NCBI GenBank assembly: GCA_900708905.1 | Contig: CAADRB010000021.1 | Span: forward strand, 1,200,142-1,264,141 | Direction: 5' to 3' | Source of the DNA: Hymenolepis diminuta | Taxonomy: Eukaryota > Platyhelminthes > Cestoda > Cyclophyllidea > Hymenolepididae | DNA length: 64,000 bases | In this document: positions 1 through 10,881 of the stretch, in pieces | Numbering within the stretch: position 1 is the stretch's first letter | Layout: every line of letters begins with the position of its first letter | Position numbers and translations under genes: made by a program | The notes under the pieces: generated by a model | Databases searched by the model: none | Seen by the model: only the letters and a program-made list of their open reading frames with translations | What the model was told of the DNA's origin: nothing

Positions 1-585
1 GTTGTGTCACTTCCAGATTGGGATTTAAATCCTGGTCTTACACTAATATAATATCACGGATATATGTGTTCATTCATCGAGCGCCATCATTCATGTCTAA
101 ATTTCATACATGAAGATTGAATATTAGAGAGTAGTTTTCAGAGTTCTAGAATTCCTTATTGTCTGAGTTTGTCAGCTGTTGATTAATCTCTCTGTGCCTC
201 TGTAACAGAATATAAATCCTCTCTATAGATCGTTGACGCTCCCCACGATTAGTCCTTCCTACTGCAAAATGTGATGCCAACAGTAGTAAACTAACCACTA
301 CTAATGGCTTCTCATTCTATTTGGCTAAATTGCCAACTCCAGTGTATCCTAATTTAGAAGACGGGGGTTTTGAGGGTTAGTTTGACGGTATTAACAAAAG
401 GTGATAAAAACGTTTTCACACTTTCGAAGGTAGGAGAAAGCGTATTTACTGGCCAACAAGTAGGCATAGTCGGGATGAAGGGATCCAAATGAGTTGCTAT
501 TTTGCAGAGCCTACTTTACTCTATTACCATATAGCCAACGTTTATCGTTCAAGTTATATATAAACTTGGGCCCCTTATTTTTTAG

Positions 586-855
586 ATGAATTGCACGAGT
601 CTTTCTTTGATTCCGTCTTTACGCGAGTTTCAAAACTCGTATCGGATACGACTCAATCCTCGGGTGATAATGAAAATTCCAAATCGGGACCCCCACTCCT
701 CCTTCTTGACACCTTCGTGCAGTTTATCTGTGCCGCCAATCGTCACTTCTGTGTCTCTTCAACAAGCCTTACTCCTGTGCTCAATACTATGCTCGCCAAT
801 CATATGGCCACCAAGGATCTAATTGAGCGCCTACTTTTTATATTTAATCGTGACA
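586..855 (+). CDS. SPIN90-like exon a
   Basis: The acceptor is a T-rich tract ending in ttttttag at 585; the donor is GTTAGT from 856. Two bases complete a codon from an upstream exon, then 89 codons follow and one base is left over. It encodes helical segments ending in IERLLFIFNRD, the usual lead-in to the family's NRGDDP block. The ATG at 586 belongs to another frame and is not a start. Confidence 0.72.
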
Positions 856-3800
856 GTTAGTGTTACTTCTCCACTGCTTTTCATATTTAATTTTTTCTAA
901 TTACTTGTTAATATTGTTATTTCCCACAGTAACGCAAAACTTACAAAACTTCGCTATTTCAAGGCGACTGAAGTGAGTTAACAGTAAATCCAATGTATGA
1001 TAAATTAAAAGAGATCGAAAAGATGCTGAGAGTCAAGCCGAGGTATCAAGGAACCGTATTTTATTCGATTTCTGGATTCGGGCTGTACCATATCTACCTA
1101 TTGGATAGTTCACGTTCCAAGATTCAAATATCATATCGTCACCCCCATTGTTGAGTAGAATTCTTGTGTACGGTGATCAGTTCTTAATGATCGGTTATCT
1201 AACTATGATGGTCGGTCTTACACTTCAATTCTTTTTTTTCCAAACGTTAAGGAATTCGGTTCACATCTTACGTGATTCTAAATTAGCAAACCTACGATAG
1301 GGAAATTTTTTAAGTTAATTGAAGTGGCAAGGCAGATCATTCTATTTAAAAAGCCGGTCGCTTAGCTCTAGACATCTTTGATAATCCAGGTGACAAATTA
1401 TGAAATTTAAAATTTTGGAATGTGAATAACCCGTTAAATAAATGTTAACTAAACACCATTCGAAAATCAAATGTAGTTTGACTCTGATATCTTGATTTCA
1501 TTCTTAACATTATTTATTGAATTTAATGTTAACCATTTTGAATAGCTTCTCACAATGTATTCGAATTATTTACAAATTTCAGCTGACCCATTGAACCTAG
1601 ACGGTGTATCTTTTGTGAGAAAGTTGCGTGGAACTCTGGGAGAATGTTTTGATCTCTCCTCAGATCAGTACAATGGGTCTCTTCTCTATCGAGGTGCAAA
1701 TGATGAATCAGACAATGGCCTATATGCCAGATCGCGTCATCTTTCATCCAATGGACATTATGTTGATAATGAGAACGGAGAAGTCAGTGGTGGAGATTGT
1801 CCCAAATTTCCATCTCAACACCGTCCCAGCTTGGCTGATGTTGCTCTTCAGAGCGCACCCGATACACCAGTTAATGCTGCACGTAAACTACTGGCTGACA
1901 TTTTCTCCACTCGTGAAACTGCCTCCCTGGTCTATCGCAATGACGTCAAAGTAGTAATTGACGTTATAATTCGCCAGATTTGTGACTTGCCTGCTACTTC
2001 GCCGGTGGGTTTTAATCTCAGTCTTTCTCGCTCTTTGTGCTAGAGAACGCGTGGCGCATTGAGGCTATGTGTTCGCATGGATTTTACAGATACGTGGTTT
2101 TACAGCGTAATATAGTGAAAGACAGATTTAGGATTATGGGAAGGGTATACATTGCTGACATCAAGTTTTCACACGTGTTTCAATTGTTAGATGGCATGAT
2201 TTTGAGGCCCATTGATGCCTATTTAATGGCAGTTAATAATAAATTGTAGAAGCACGACGAAATGAATAATTTTCAGGCTTTTTGCTTCCCCAAAATTGTG
2301 CATTTGAAGGGATCTAACGAAACGTTTATTAATCACAGATCGTTAGGACATCACAAGCGTGACTGCGTAAGGCTACGATAATTAAAACTGAGCCAATAAA
2401 TGAATAAAAATGCACTTTCTTTCGATTCACACATATTGAAAAAAAAACAGTAAAACAACTTCCTAGCCCATTTAGGAAAGCGTTTTGCAGCATATTTTCG
2501 GTGGTGAAATGGAGCCATGAGATCATCTTGGTGAGAAACTCGAATTCCATCCTACTTCCTTTGTTAATCTGACTCAATCAGTGTGGTTGACAGATCTGGT
2601 CACTGAACGTTGAACTAATCACTTCTGACTTCACAGGCAAGCGCGTTAACCCCAGGTCCACCGGCGCACAGGATGTAGCCATGGCGAAATGTGATATCTG
2701 AACAAGTGATGTGAAATGTATGAAAGTTGCCGTAATTAATCACCAACATGATCTCATGTCAACGGAAATGGAGTCGAGAAAAGAGAACACTAAGTTTTCA
2801 AGAACGAAATCGACGAGTGAAGTTTTTTATTTCCTCCGTGCTTGTGGTCAATAGGATATTTTTTGATCCGCTAGTTATTAATGATATATAAATATCATAA
2901 ATATTTCCCAAATAATAGAGTAGTTGCGAGTTGCTAATGTTGAATTTAAAGTAGCTCTAATCCGAAGTAGAGCTACTTTAAGAGTCAGACCAAATTAGAT
3001 TAGATATTCCCTCATAGAACTTATGATCTTTCAAAAGCTACTAAGTAACAGGGTGAGAAGATAGAGTTAAGTAGGTTTATTGGACAGTTGGGAAATGAGT
3101 AGGAAGAGGAAGGAGGAGGCGTCAATAATGGGGGAAGACGATCCGAAATTTGATAGATGGGCGAAATCAATTAGGCTTTGGGTCGCTGACTAGTTTTACC
3201 CTGTATGGGTCGTTGTGTGGGAGAGAGAGAGAGTAGATCTATGAGTCAGCGTGCGAAGGCACTACACATCCTTTTACGAAATCGGATTTTTAGAGCATTC
3301 AAGTTCAAGATCCCAAAGCTGTATATTCAGTACTCGATGTTGTACAATCTTAAAATCGATTGAGAGTCTTCAAGTCAATGACTCTAGTCAATTGTATCAA
3401 TTGCCTTCCCAAATTGTTTTTTTTGTGTGATAACTTTGATATTAGGTAATTTGATGAGTTCGAATTCTGATTGTGCATCCTTTAAAAGCAAGTGGTTTTT
3501 TATATGCCATTTTTAGATTGTGACTATCTCCACATGTATAAATCAGCTGAACTATAGACAGAGACAGAGAGCAGACTGTGTTTGATTTATTTGGGCGTCG
3601 TATGTATCACCATTCTGCCAAGGTGCAGTTTATTGGCTGTGACTAAGCCAATAGGAGAATGACAATGCGTCGATAGTAGGCAACTACACTCGAAAGTAGT
3701 GCACACGTACTGAAATTTGGAAAATGATGTGATGGGTAAGCGAGGGTGTTCTATGAGCGGAAGAAAGTCGAGTATGGGTATACCAAATTAGGATCTGAAG

Positions 3801-4267
3801 TCTTCCTGCATGGTGTGAGGAGTTTTAGTCCCACTATAATTCAGTAGTCAGAATAATTCACTTAGATTATATTAGGAACCCAGAGTTGTACTGGTGATAC
3901 GCATCGGAAAAAGTTGTGTAAAGACTTATAAAACCGATGTTCATGAAAGAGATTTGTGAAATTTCGTTTTTGAGTGGTTTGGTATTCGTTTAGAATTCTT
4001 GATGTGACAGTAATTGATAATGCCTCTTGTAATGACGAATTTTTTCTGATTTTGCAGAATCTCTCGGAGTTTCTCTTCTGCATGGATAAGGTGATTCGCA
4101 ACACCGACTGTATGTCTCCTCCCTACAGGCTGGATGACTTGTTGGATGCATTAAAAGGAGTTGAATACAGTGCGTCCAGTTCGAATCGAACAGGGGATTT
4201 CACCACCACTCGTTCTTTGCGACTCACAAATGATTTGCTCACTCTACTCAAGGCCATGAGTAGTTAA
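586..4267 (+). CDS. NCKIPSD-like: SPIN90/NCKIPSD-like protein, C-terminal part (three exons, 5' end missing)
   Basis: Join 586-855, 1583-2004 and 4058-4267, giving 299 residues to the stop. Phases fit at both junctions: the codon split a|ct gives the join RDTDP, and the second junction is phase 0. Known family: SPIN90 (NCKIPSD, DIP) binds Nck and WASP/Arp2/3 partners in actin assembly and endocytosis, and ends in a helical armadillo-like domain. Seen here: IERLLFIFNRD, then DP, then LADIFSTRETASLVYRND followed by VKVVIDVIIRQICDLP, then VIRNTD with YRLDDLL. These match, in order, the family's LLLLFNRGDDP, the FFQDVF...IFYHTDMMALIDI...VRHIADL stretch and the ...VRTTPYL...HRLPDL block. The N-terminal SH3 and proline-rich parts must lie left of the window. 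The last 30 or so residues are Ser/Thr-rich and do not resemble the vertebrate end. Family assignment is fairly sure; the exact start of the first visible exon is not. Confidence 0.8.
1036..1265 (+). repeat. Dispersed repeat R2, copy in SPIN90 intron
   Basis: It shares a core near ttaatgatcggttatctaac, then tatgatggtcggtctt and acacttcaattc plus a T run, with 27240-27420 and 31785-31945, and on the - strand with 36385-36500. The T-rich end suggests a non-autonomous retroposon. Its class is not established. Confidence 0.5.
1583..2004 (+). CDS. SPIN90-like exon b
   Basis: The acceptor is tacaaatttcag and the donor is GTGGGT at 2005. The exon restores the split codon (a|ct) and ends in phase 0. 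It carries the most conserved block, LADIFSTRETASLVYRND plus VKVVIDVIIRQICDLP. The Ser/Gly-rich segment between residues 25 and 75 of the exon is probably a disordered loop. Confidence 0.82.
2005..4057 (+). other. Last intron of the SPIN90-like gene
   Basis: About 2 kb with GTGGGT donor and TTTTGCAG acceptor. It contains a perfect 13-bp inverted repeat (2947-2980) and purine-rich stretches (3080-3130, and a GA run near 3221-3230). ORFs at 2037-2249 (+) and 2329-2577 (-) show no conserved features and are probably chance. Confidence 0.55.
2947..2980. repeat. Perfect 13-bp inverted repeat with 8-nt loop
   Basis: The arms taaagtagctcta (2947-2959) and tagagctacttta (2968-2980) are exact reverse complements around atccgaag. 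Sited in the SPIN90-like intron, it would form a stable hairpin in the transcript. It has no clear family relation elsewhere in the window. Confidence 0.75.
4058..4267 (+). CDS. SPIN90-like terminal exon with stop codon
   Basis: The acceptor is ttctgattttgcag and the exon is phase 0, with 69 codons then TAA at 4265-4267. It encodes NLSEFLFCMDKVIRNTD and YRLDDLLDALKG, matching the last conserved family helices, then a short divergent tail ending KAMSS. I saw no canonical AATAAA between the stop and the LTR-like repeat at 4480. Confidence 0.78.
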   Translation, partial: NLSEFLFCMDKVIRNTDCMSPPYRLDDLLDALKGVEYSASSSNRTGDFTTTRSLRLTNDLLTLLKAMSS

Positions 4268-4479
4268 TAACGCACTCCTTCTTCCAGTTGTTACAACTTC
4301 CTCACACTTTGCATATTCTCAAACATTCCATCCCATTCATTATCTTGAGCTCTCTATTGTTAACTCCTTGTGTTGGTTTTGTTAAAATCTGTTTCCCTTG
4401 CTCTCTTCCGAGTTTTGATTATGGATTAAGAAAAACATTGTTACTTTAAATCTGTTTGGATAAATCTGATTCTTCTATC

Positions 4480-5003
4480 TGTTGGAGTTAAGATAACAAC
4501 TAACGATTTGCGGTTAACAATTAACAACAGCAATAGCAGTCACCAATTCGTAGCTGTTTGAGTAAGAGCTAACAACAATTGTAGAGCAGACCATCAATAG
4601 TTGATAAGACTAAAATGTATTCAAGGAAGCCACAACGACGATTGGATCGAGTGAGGGAGATAAATAGGAGAGCGTGCTGAAGAAGGGAGGAGGTGCACTG
4701 GAAACGTAGGTGCTGTTTCCTGATACGCGTGCGTTATCTTTTGAGTGGAGAACAAAGACAGGTTTATATGAGTCATTTGGGGGAGGACGCACGAGAACAT
4801 GGGTACGGATGTACTTATGGGTGAAACGAGGCGGTCATAGGAAAGGAGGATTGATGGACATGTTTAGACATGAAGGATAGGGGTTATGCGTCATAAGGAC
4901 AAAAAAGAAGTCACCCAGCTTCGTGGGTGAAAAACCGAAGTTTTGTCATAGGGAATGCAAATAAAAAGTACTTCGGGAGATGCGTAGAGAGTCACTCCCA
5001 ATA
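4480..5003 (+). mobile_element. LTR-like repeat L1, copy A (probable solo LTR)
   Basis: About 520 bp, starting TGTTGGAG and ending near CTCCCAATA, which approximates the inverted end CTCCAACA. Internally there is a TATA-like ttatatgagtca (TGAGTCA at 4769-4775) and an AATAAA at 4960-4965 near the 3' end: the order promoter, poly(A) signal, end expected of an LTR. Flanks tctatc (4474-4479) and tctatt (5004-5009) could be an imperfect target duplication. Copies B, C and D share this layout. No gag, pol or primer site adjoins it, so it is either a solo LTR or a non-autonomous element. It starts 212 bp after the SPIN90-like stop. Confidence 0.65.
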
Positions 5004-5024
5004 TCTATTCAAGAATATCTTTGA

Positions 5025-5160
5025 TAGAATGAGGAACTCGAATTCTGCCACTCTATTAGTCAGACTGAAATATTGTGACTTGCCATTCTACACAGTAGAT
5101 ATGCACTGATGGGTAGAAGCAGATTTTATCTACAGCCGGAACATCGGTGGTCCTAGTGAC
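5025..5160 (-). repeat. SINE-like repeat S, fragment a
   Basis: The + strand shows aactcgaattctgccactct, then attagtcagactgaaatattgtgac and cattctacacag, matching the body of the copy at 5788-5945. It lies directly against LTR-like copy A. It lacks a clear box B, so it is probably truncated. Confidence 0.5.
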
Positions 5161-5580
5161 CCAAGTAAACCTTGAAATATAAGGTAGAAGAGATAGGACG
5201 GTTGAGGATAGACGGCCTCTTTTTTATTGTAGATACATCCGATTCTGCATAGACAAAGATTTAGATTGAATTCGAATGAATTGGAGGATTTTATTCAATC
5301 ATCACAGAGATACCTACAGTCCTATTGGTGATGATGGCTAGCCAGGTTGACAACTGGCAATCTCTTATTTTTGAAGTCTTCAATAAGCGTGTAAAACGGA
5401 ACCTGGCCTCAGCTCCATTAGAACATGCAGTGTTGCTTGCTGTATTATCGGAGATAATAATGAATATTTTTATGCCTTGAGAAGAACTCACACGAAATCT
5501 GGGAATGTAATTCGTTGTTTGAGTATTAGAACCTCCCAAACTTATTATGAAGTATTTTGACGATATTTGAATGTGGTAAT

Positions 5581-5945
5581 GGGGAGGCATTCTCGAGCCA
5601 CTCTTATAAGAGACTGACAATTTTGTTGTTCTATATTAACTAATACTCTTGACCGTCCACGTCATTTTGTGTGCATTGATGAGTATGTCGAGACCTCTGA
5701 TTTGGTAGACTTGCACGTTAACCACAGCGTCATCCCGCACCAATTCCCCTTCATTTAGGTGTAAATTTTCAACGCCCACCTTGGATAGAGAGTGGCATCT
5801 CGGAGCCTCCCTTGTGAGAGACTTGAATTCTGCAGCTTCTATATTAGCCAGACTTAAACATTGTGACGGCCATTCTGCTCACCGGGTGTTCGCCGAAGGG
5901 AATCGAACCCCTGCCCTCTAATATGACAGACTTGCACAATTGTTA
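5581..5945 (-). repeat. tRNA-derived SINE-like repeat S, two tandem units
   Basis: Read on the - strand, unit one (about 5581-5760) has gatgacgctgtggttaacgt followed by gcaagtctaccaaatcagag, like a tRNA box A. Unit two (about 5788-5945) has ggggttcgattccc, a near-perfect pol III box B (consensus GGTTCGANTCC). Both share a body containing gagagact..ttctatatta..ccagact on the + strand. The same body recurs at 9001-9150 and 26385-26515 (both -) and 51165-51300 (+). A tRNA-derived SINE fits best. No tail or target duplication was found. Confidence 0.6.
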
Positions 5946-6523
5946 GGATATTTGACAATGGATATGAAAGCTAAATTAGTAATGTCAAGATATGAATAAT
6001 AAGCAGGAAATAAGTCAATAATTGACGTAAGGTCGATAAGTGGACTCACATGAATAGGTAAAAAAGTTTATATTGAGAACTTATGCTAATATATTCATTA
6101 CAATATTCAAATAAAAAACATTTAATTCCTCTTCAATTTTCATTAGTCTTGAAGACTTCACAAATTATGGTCTTTTGTGACCTATAGTGATCTGACCGTC
6201 TCAAAATGAAATTTCCCAAAGGGTCCCCTGTGATCTGACATCTTAATTGAATCTTATTGCTGTCTACTAAATTCTCTTGCGCCTTTTATATACCTACCCA
6301 CAATGAAAATTAATAATAATAATAATAGTTTCTTAATACAAAACTTGCTGCTCTGACAAAAGAAAGGAATAGATCTTTACTGAAGAAAACTAAATGGTTT
6401 CAAATTACATGGATAGGAAAGATATGCTAAAAAATGGTTGAAAAGTTGGTGGCCCAGGAGCCCCGATGGACAGGAAGGAGAGAGAACGCTAACCTGCGCT
6501 TGCAGATACGAATCGATAGACGT

Positions 6524-7041
6524 TGTTGGAGTTAGATAACAACCAACGGTTTGCGGCTAACAAATTACGACAACCAATTCGTAGCTGCTTGAGTAAGAGC
6601 TAACAACAATCGTGAAGCAGAACACCAAGAGTTGAGTAGACCAAACATGTATTCAAGGAAGCCACAATGAGTGACAGAGAGAGGGAGAGAAAGAGGGAGA
6701 GCAGCGTGCTGAGGAAAAGAGGAGATGAACAGGACGTGTAAGAGTCCGCACTGACCAGTGTGTGTTGTCTGGAAAAACAAGAGTAGCTTTATATGAGTCA
6801 CTTGGGTAAGGCCACGCCAGAGCATGAGGGCAGATGTGCCTTTTTATGTGAAGCGAGGCGGTTATAGAAAAGAGGGGAAATCGATGGATGCGTTTAGACA
6901 TGTCAAACAGACAGGGGTTATGCGACATAGGGAGATAAATGAGGTCGCTCCAACTTCGTAGGCGGAAAAACTGAGGTATTATCGCGGAGAATGCGAATAA
7001 AAGGAAATTCTGGAAAATGCATAGAGAGTTATCCTCCAACG
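6524..7041 (+). mobile_element. LTR-like repeat L1, copy B
   Basis: About 518 bp, starting TGTTGGAG and ending near CTCCAACG, so the ends are nearly inverted. It has tttatatgagtcacttggg (TGAGTCA at 6794-6800) and AATAAA at 6996-7001. It is the cleanest copy and the best reference for the family. The flanks gacgt (6519-6523) and aacgt (7038-7042) are a possible but uncertain target duplication that would place the right end a few bases earlier. The roughly 60-130 codon ORFs on its - strand are not conserved as protein between copies and are not genes. Confidence 0.68.
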
Positions 7042-7149
7042 TGTTCAGGCGAACGACAATACTTTGGAAATGAAGAATGGGTAATTTTGTGTAAAATTAT
7101 TGAAAATCAGTATGGTTTAAAAAGAGAAATCTCGCCCATAAAAAAATAC

Positions 7150-8448
7150 CGGATGCGTAAGGTATCTGAGGCCATTTATATTTCTGTAATTTAAACTAAC
7201 CCGATAATAGTGTATTTTTATATCAGAAGATCCCAAGGCAGATACTAATACAAATAATGAGATGAAAAGGCACGCTGTCTATAAAAACGATACATAGCTA
7301 TTTGGAAATTGCGCGATTTCTAAAATTCGCCACACCTTTCATTAGCTAAGTTAGAGAGGAGCTGAATGAAAACAATGGAGATGAATTGGCCACCACGAGG
7401 AAGAGAAAAGGGCATTGTCAGGGCTCTGCTGACTCACTTAGAACACCTGAGCTTTTGAGAAGAGTGAGTGGTATGATTGACGAAAATCATGGGAAGTCAT
7501 TGAGCAACATCTTGCCAGACAACTTCAGGCGTCTGAAGGAACAAAAATATAGAAGGAATGTTGTTTATCAAGATCTCGCACGTTTTTAGACGAGGTGAGT
7601 TTATTTGGGCAGAACAACTCAAGAGAATAGTTTAATGCATGCAAAAGGACTCCTGAACAAATTGAAGCACTCAGAAAAACAGGACTGCCTTCGGTTTTTC
7701 TTGATAAAAATAACTTCCATTAGGAAGAAATGGAAATTAAAGAAATGATAGGTGAGTATATGCGGGCGGACCTAATTTAAGGTCCAACTGTTTTGCATAC
7801 GCACAAAGTTTCCAACAACAGTGATGGTTTTCGGTTTCGTGAAAGGCAGTGAGGGAGGGGCGCATCATGACTCCTCAATTTGTTCCACAGGGCCTTAGAG
7901 TGAATACATATGCAGATGTCTGTGTGGAGACTCTCCAAACCATTGTTGTTAGACCGCCCTGAATAGACAGCGTAGCCAATGGAGGAAAACCCCCTCTGTC
8001 TTCCAACAAGATATAGCTCCATGACATAAAGTTCTCAAAACCCAGGATTGGGTGCATAACCGAGAACCGAGAATTTTCATCATCATGCCACACCGCACTT
8101 ATGGCCGCCTCCTAACTACTCACCAGACCTTAATCTTTGAATTATTACGTGTGAGGCAGGTCGGGGAGAGGGAGATGAAGAGTGGTTGGAAAGGAGGTTA
8201 ATATGTATACCTAAAACACCGAATCCTTTTATCTGATGGAAGCAATAGCCTGAGCAATGAAGGACATGAATAAAGGCCACCCGATCTGATGAAAGCTTGT
8301 AGTCGCTTTCGGACTCGATTTGAGTGGGTGATAGAAGCCGAATAAGGACATATAGAATAAAACCGAGGTTATTAGGAGTTAGGTTCATTTGTTTTGTTAT
8401 AAGAAATTGTAAGTTTCGACCATTAACAATTTCATTTTCTGTTTTCCT
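7150..8448 (+). mobile_element. Mariner-family DNA transposon, dead copy 1
   Basis: It carries a full-span but broken mariner transposase (separate entry). The left part from about 7150 (gatgcgtaaggtatct... aatttaaactaacccgataat) matches the left part of the second copy near 39409. I could not find an inverted partner of that end to the right, so the 3' limit is approximate. Near 8451 a sequence resembling the left end (gtgtgtaaggtgtcc) recurs in direct orientation and may start a further eroded copy. Confidence 0.7.
7270..8348 (+). pseudogene. Mariner transposase pseudogene, copy 1
   Basis: With stops read through, the frame gives, in order: a helix-turn-helix-like start (YLEIARFLKF), LRTPELLRRVSGMIDENHGKS, the linker region VYQDLARF, HAKGLLNKLKHSEKQDCLRF, FLDKNNF (the family's FSDEKNF region with the first catalytic Asp), the GPTVLHTHKV block, PQGLRVNTYADVCVETLQT, a VANGG region, FQQDIAPX, WPPPNYSPDLN (second catalytic Asp region, family WPPNSPDLNPLDYYVWG) and FRTRFEWVIEAE at the end. 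Several in-frame stops occur, for example after ARF at about 7587 and near 7780, and frameshifts separate the C-terminal blocks. It cannot make an active enzyme. Mariner transposases cut and paste DNA at TA sites. Confidence 0.85.
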
Positions 8449-9000
8449 TAAAGTGTGTAAGGTGTCCTCAGGTGCCTAACGCTCCTGGACGATAAAATTA
8501 ACCTAATGACAAACCGTTCATTACAATTAAATTCTAAGACTGGCTTTTGCAAAGCATATAATATTAATATTAGTCTTTGATCAGACACAGCTATTGTAGG
8601 AAGCTATTAAAAGAGGGCTAAATTCACAATAAAATATCTTGCCAAAATTTGGAACAGCTTAATCTAAAGCATATTTCAATAGCGGCAAATTTATAAGGCA
8701 AATAAAATGGTTTTAATGTAGTCAACTTAATTAAATATGAAACTTCAAATGGGTTTCCAAAAGCGTTATTTCTACGCTTTACCTGTTGTAAACGCAAATT
8801 TAGGTCATTAATGTGTGTTCTTGTACTACTTAAATGCGACTTAACTCACTGTTGTGCATGATGTAACAGACCTTAACTGAACTTTACACAAGAACGGAAA
8901 ATTGTATCAGTACATTTTCTGAATTGCATTACTTCTCAGATTGCGTACCTGGAGCCAGGTTTATTAAATTTAGAGTGTTTTCATGCATTTAAATCGGGTA
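8449..9000. other. Repeat-derived spacer, no gene seen
   Basis: AT-rich. It opens with gtgtgtaaggtgtcctcagg, which resembles the left end of the mariner copy at 39409 in the same orientation, so a fragment of a third copy is possible. Nothing else is supported. Confidence 0.4.
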
Positions 9001-9150
9001 GAAGGGTAGCATTATGGAGCCTTCCCGACAAGAAGTTCCAACTCGGCCACTTCACTTTCATCAATCAGATTTAAAAGTTGTGATTAACCATTACGCTCAC
9101 TGGGTGTACATTGACGGCTATCGGACCCGTGATATCTGAATTGGGGGATG
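9001..9150 (-). repeat. SINE-like repeat S, copy c
   Basis: Read on the - strand it holds ccgatagccgtcaatgtaca, cagtgagcgtaatggttaat and a diverged version of the shared body ending ggctccataatgctac. tggttaatcac resembles box A. It is clearly the same family as 5788-5945 but more diverged. Confidence 0.5.
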
Positions 9151-10485
9151 CACAACACCGGAGCATAAACTATATAAGTTATCTCTTTTCTGTATTGGGG
9201 CTGAAGGGAACAGTTATGAATTCTCAAAATATGATGGAGAAGGAGGATAATTGTTATTAACAAGAATTGGTTCGGTAGGACTAGTAATGAGAGTCGAAGA
9301 CGGAGTAAGTCGGTGGTCACAGATAGCTATGATTGTGAAAATCAGATAACTAGTTTATAGGTTTAAGTTTTACAAAGACGGTAGGAATATTTTAAAATCA
9401 AAATGGGAGTCACGGTTTACATACGGTGATTACGATGCTAAAAGGGGAGGATTGTAGTTTAGTGATGTCTTGGATCTCCAGGTTTGATAGACATGATGGT
9501 GTGTGAATAGAGACGAAGACCTTAGTTCCATCGTCATCTCGTCACTGTAGATTGATAGTTGGAAGTTAGAAGGCTTCAAGGGGATTATTAGATAAACATC
9601 TAAAACTTAAACTCAAACAGACAATTATATCCAAACTATGACAACGTTGTTCGAAATTGAATTTTATCATCATGTAAAACATATGCGTACTTAAAATTTC
9701 TCGCTGGGGTACGAATGATTTATGAAGAAAAACATACAAGATTGCATAATTTGTTAATAGGGAACGCGTATATCGTCAGCATTCAAGGTACGCACAAATG
9801 CATAGGAAAGGAGATATAATCTGGAAAAACAAATGAGACGACTGAAAAGGAAATCAAGAAAAAATGCAATAAGGCTAAAATTAATAAAGTAGATTTGAAT
9901 TCACTTAATAGTAAAATGGCAAGACAATGTATATGATTCATTGTAACTTCTGTCGTTGAAAATTTGACGTTAAATACTCTCTGATTGGGAGTTGCCGTTG
10001 TTTAAAATGTCTAATGTGTATGAGAAGAAGGCGATAGCTGAGGAACTGCCAATGAGGACTTATTAGAGCAATGAACTTTAATTTTTATTATCTTTTCCAC
10101 TTCAAGGCAGGAAAGGAGATTTCAGGAGACAGGGACTGACCAAGCATTTATTTATGGAAAAAAAGGAGCTGTCATCAGCCTTGTAACTGGTAAACTGAAA
10201 AAGAGATTGATGTGAGTCAAAGATTCATGAACAATAATTTAAAATTAATTTTATTTCTTGATTTACATTTTAAAGTATGCGTTAAATTAGTTGGAAATAG
10301 GGTCTTCCAAGGAGTGAAAAAATAGGTAAAAAGAATGTAAAGATAAAATCATCCCTTTTGAAAAATTAAGATCTGTAGTGCCTGTATTTGCCAAAAAATT
10401 TTAAAAATTTCTTAATTGGTCTAAATTAAGAAATTACACTGCATAAGAATAAAAATATCATCTTTAACGAAAATGTATTTCTGCT

Positions 10486-10876
10486 GAAGGATAACTCTCT
10501 ATGCATTTGCAGAATTACCTTTTGTTAGCATTCTCTACGACAATACCTCGGTTCTTCTGCCTCGAAGTTGACACATCTGCGCTCATGCTCTCGTGCGGCC
10601 TTACCCAAGTGACTCATATAAAGCTCTCTTTGTTTTTCACGCAAGAATAACGTACCCTGGTCAGTTAAGGGTTCCTACGTTACCTATTCATCTCCTCTCT
10701 TCCTCAACGCGCTCCCCTATCTCTCTCACACTCGCTTCAATCCTCATTTTGGCTTCCTTGAATACATTTTTTGGCCTAATCAACTCTTGGTGTTCTGCTT
10801 TACAATTGGTGTTAGCTTTTACTCAAACAGCTGCAAATTGATGACTGTTACTGCTGTTGTTATCTTAATTCCAACA
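10486..10876 (-). mobile_element. LTR-like repeat L1, copy C (inverted, internally shortened)
   Basis: Reverse complement of the L1 family: it starts TGTTGGAATT at 10876 and ends atccttc at 10486, flanked on both sides by ctgct (10481-10485 and 10877-10881), a clean 5-bp target duplication if those ends are right. The TGAGTCA-type site is at 10610-10616, next to a TATA-like sequence. About 120 bp present in copies A and B is missing, including much of the stretch before the poly(A) signal. The + strand ORF at 10593-10841 is an artefact of the repeat. Confidence 0.65.
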
Positions 10877-10881
10877 CTGCT

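Noticed and set aside
928..970. Possible extra SPIN90 exon with good-looking acceptor (cccacag) and donor (GTGAGT)
   Set aside because: 43 bases would break the phase between exons a and b, whereas direct joining restores the conserved DTDP codons.
2037..2249. 70-codon + strand ORF in the SPIN90 intron
   Set aside because: No motif, wrong position for the known domain order, and the flanking exons join in phase without it.
6565..7039. Overlapping - strand ORFs of 86 and 128 codons
   Set aside because: They lie wholly in LTR-like copy B and the matching frames are broken in copies A, C and D.
7777..8388. Three - strand ORFs of 72-90 codons, two of them repeated at 40047-40363
   Set aside because: Antisense shadows of the mariner transposase pseudogenes; the repetition only reflects the shared block.
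10593..10841. 82-codon + strand ORF
   Set aside because: Antisense reading of LTR-like copy C.
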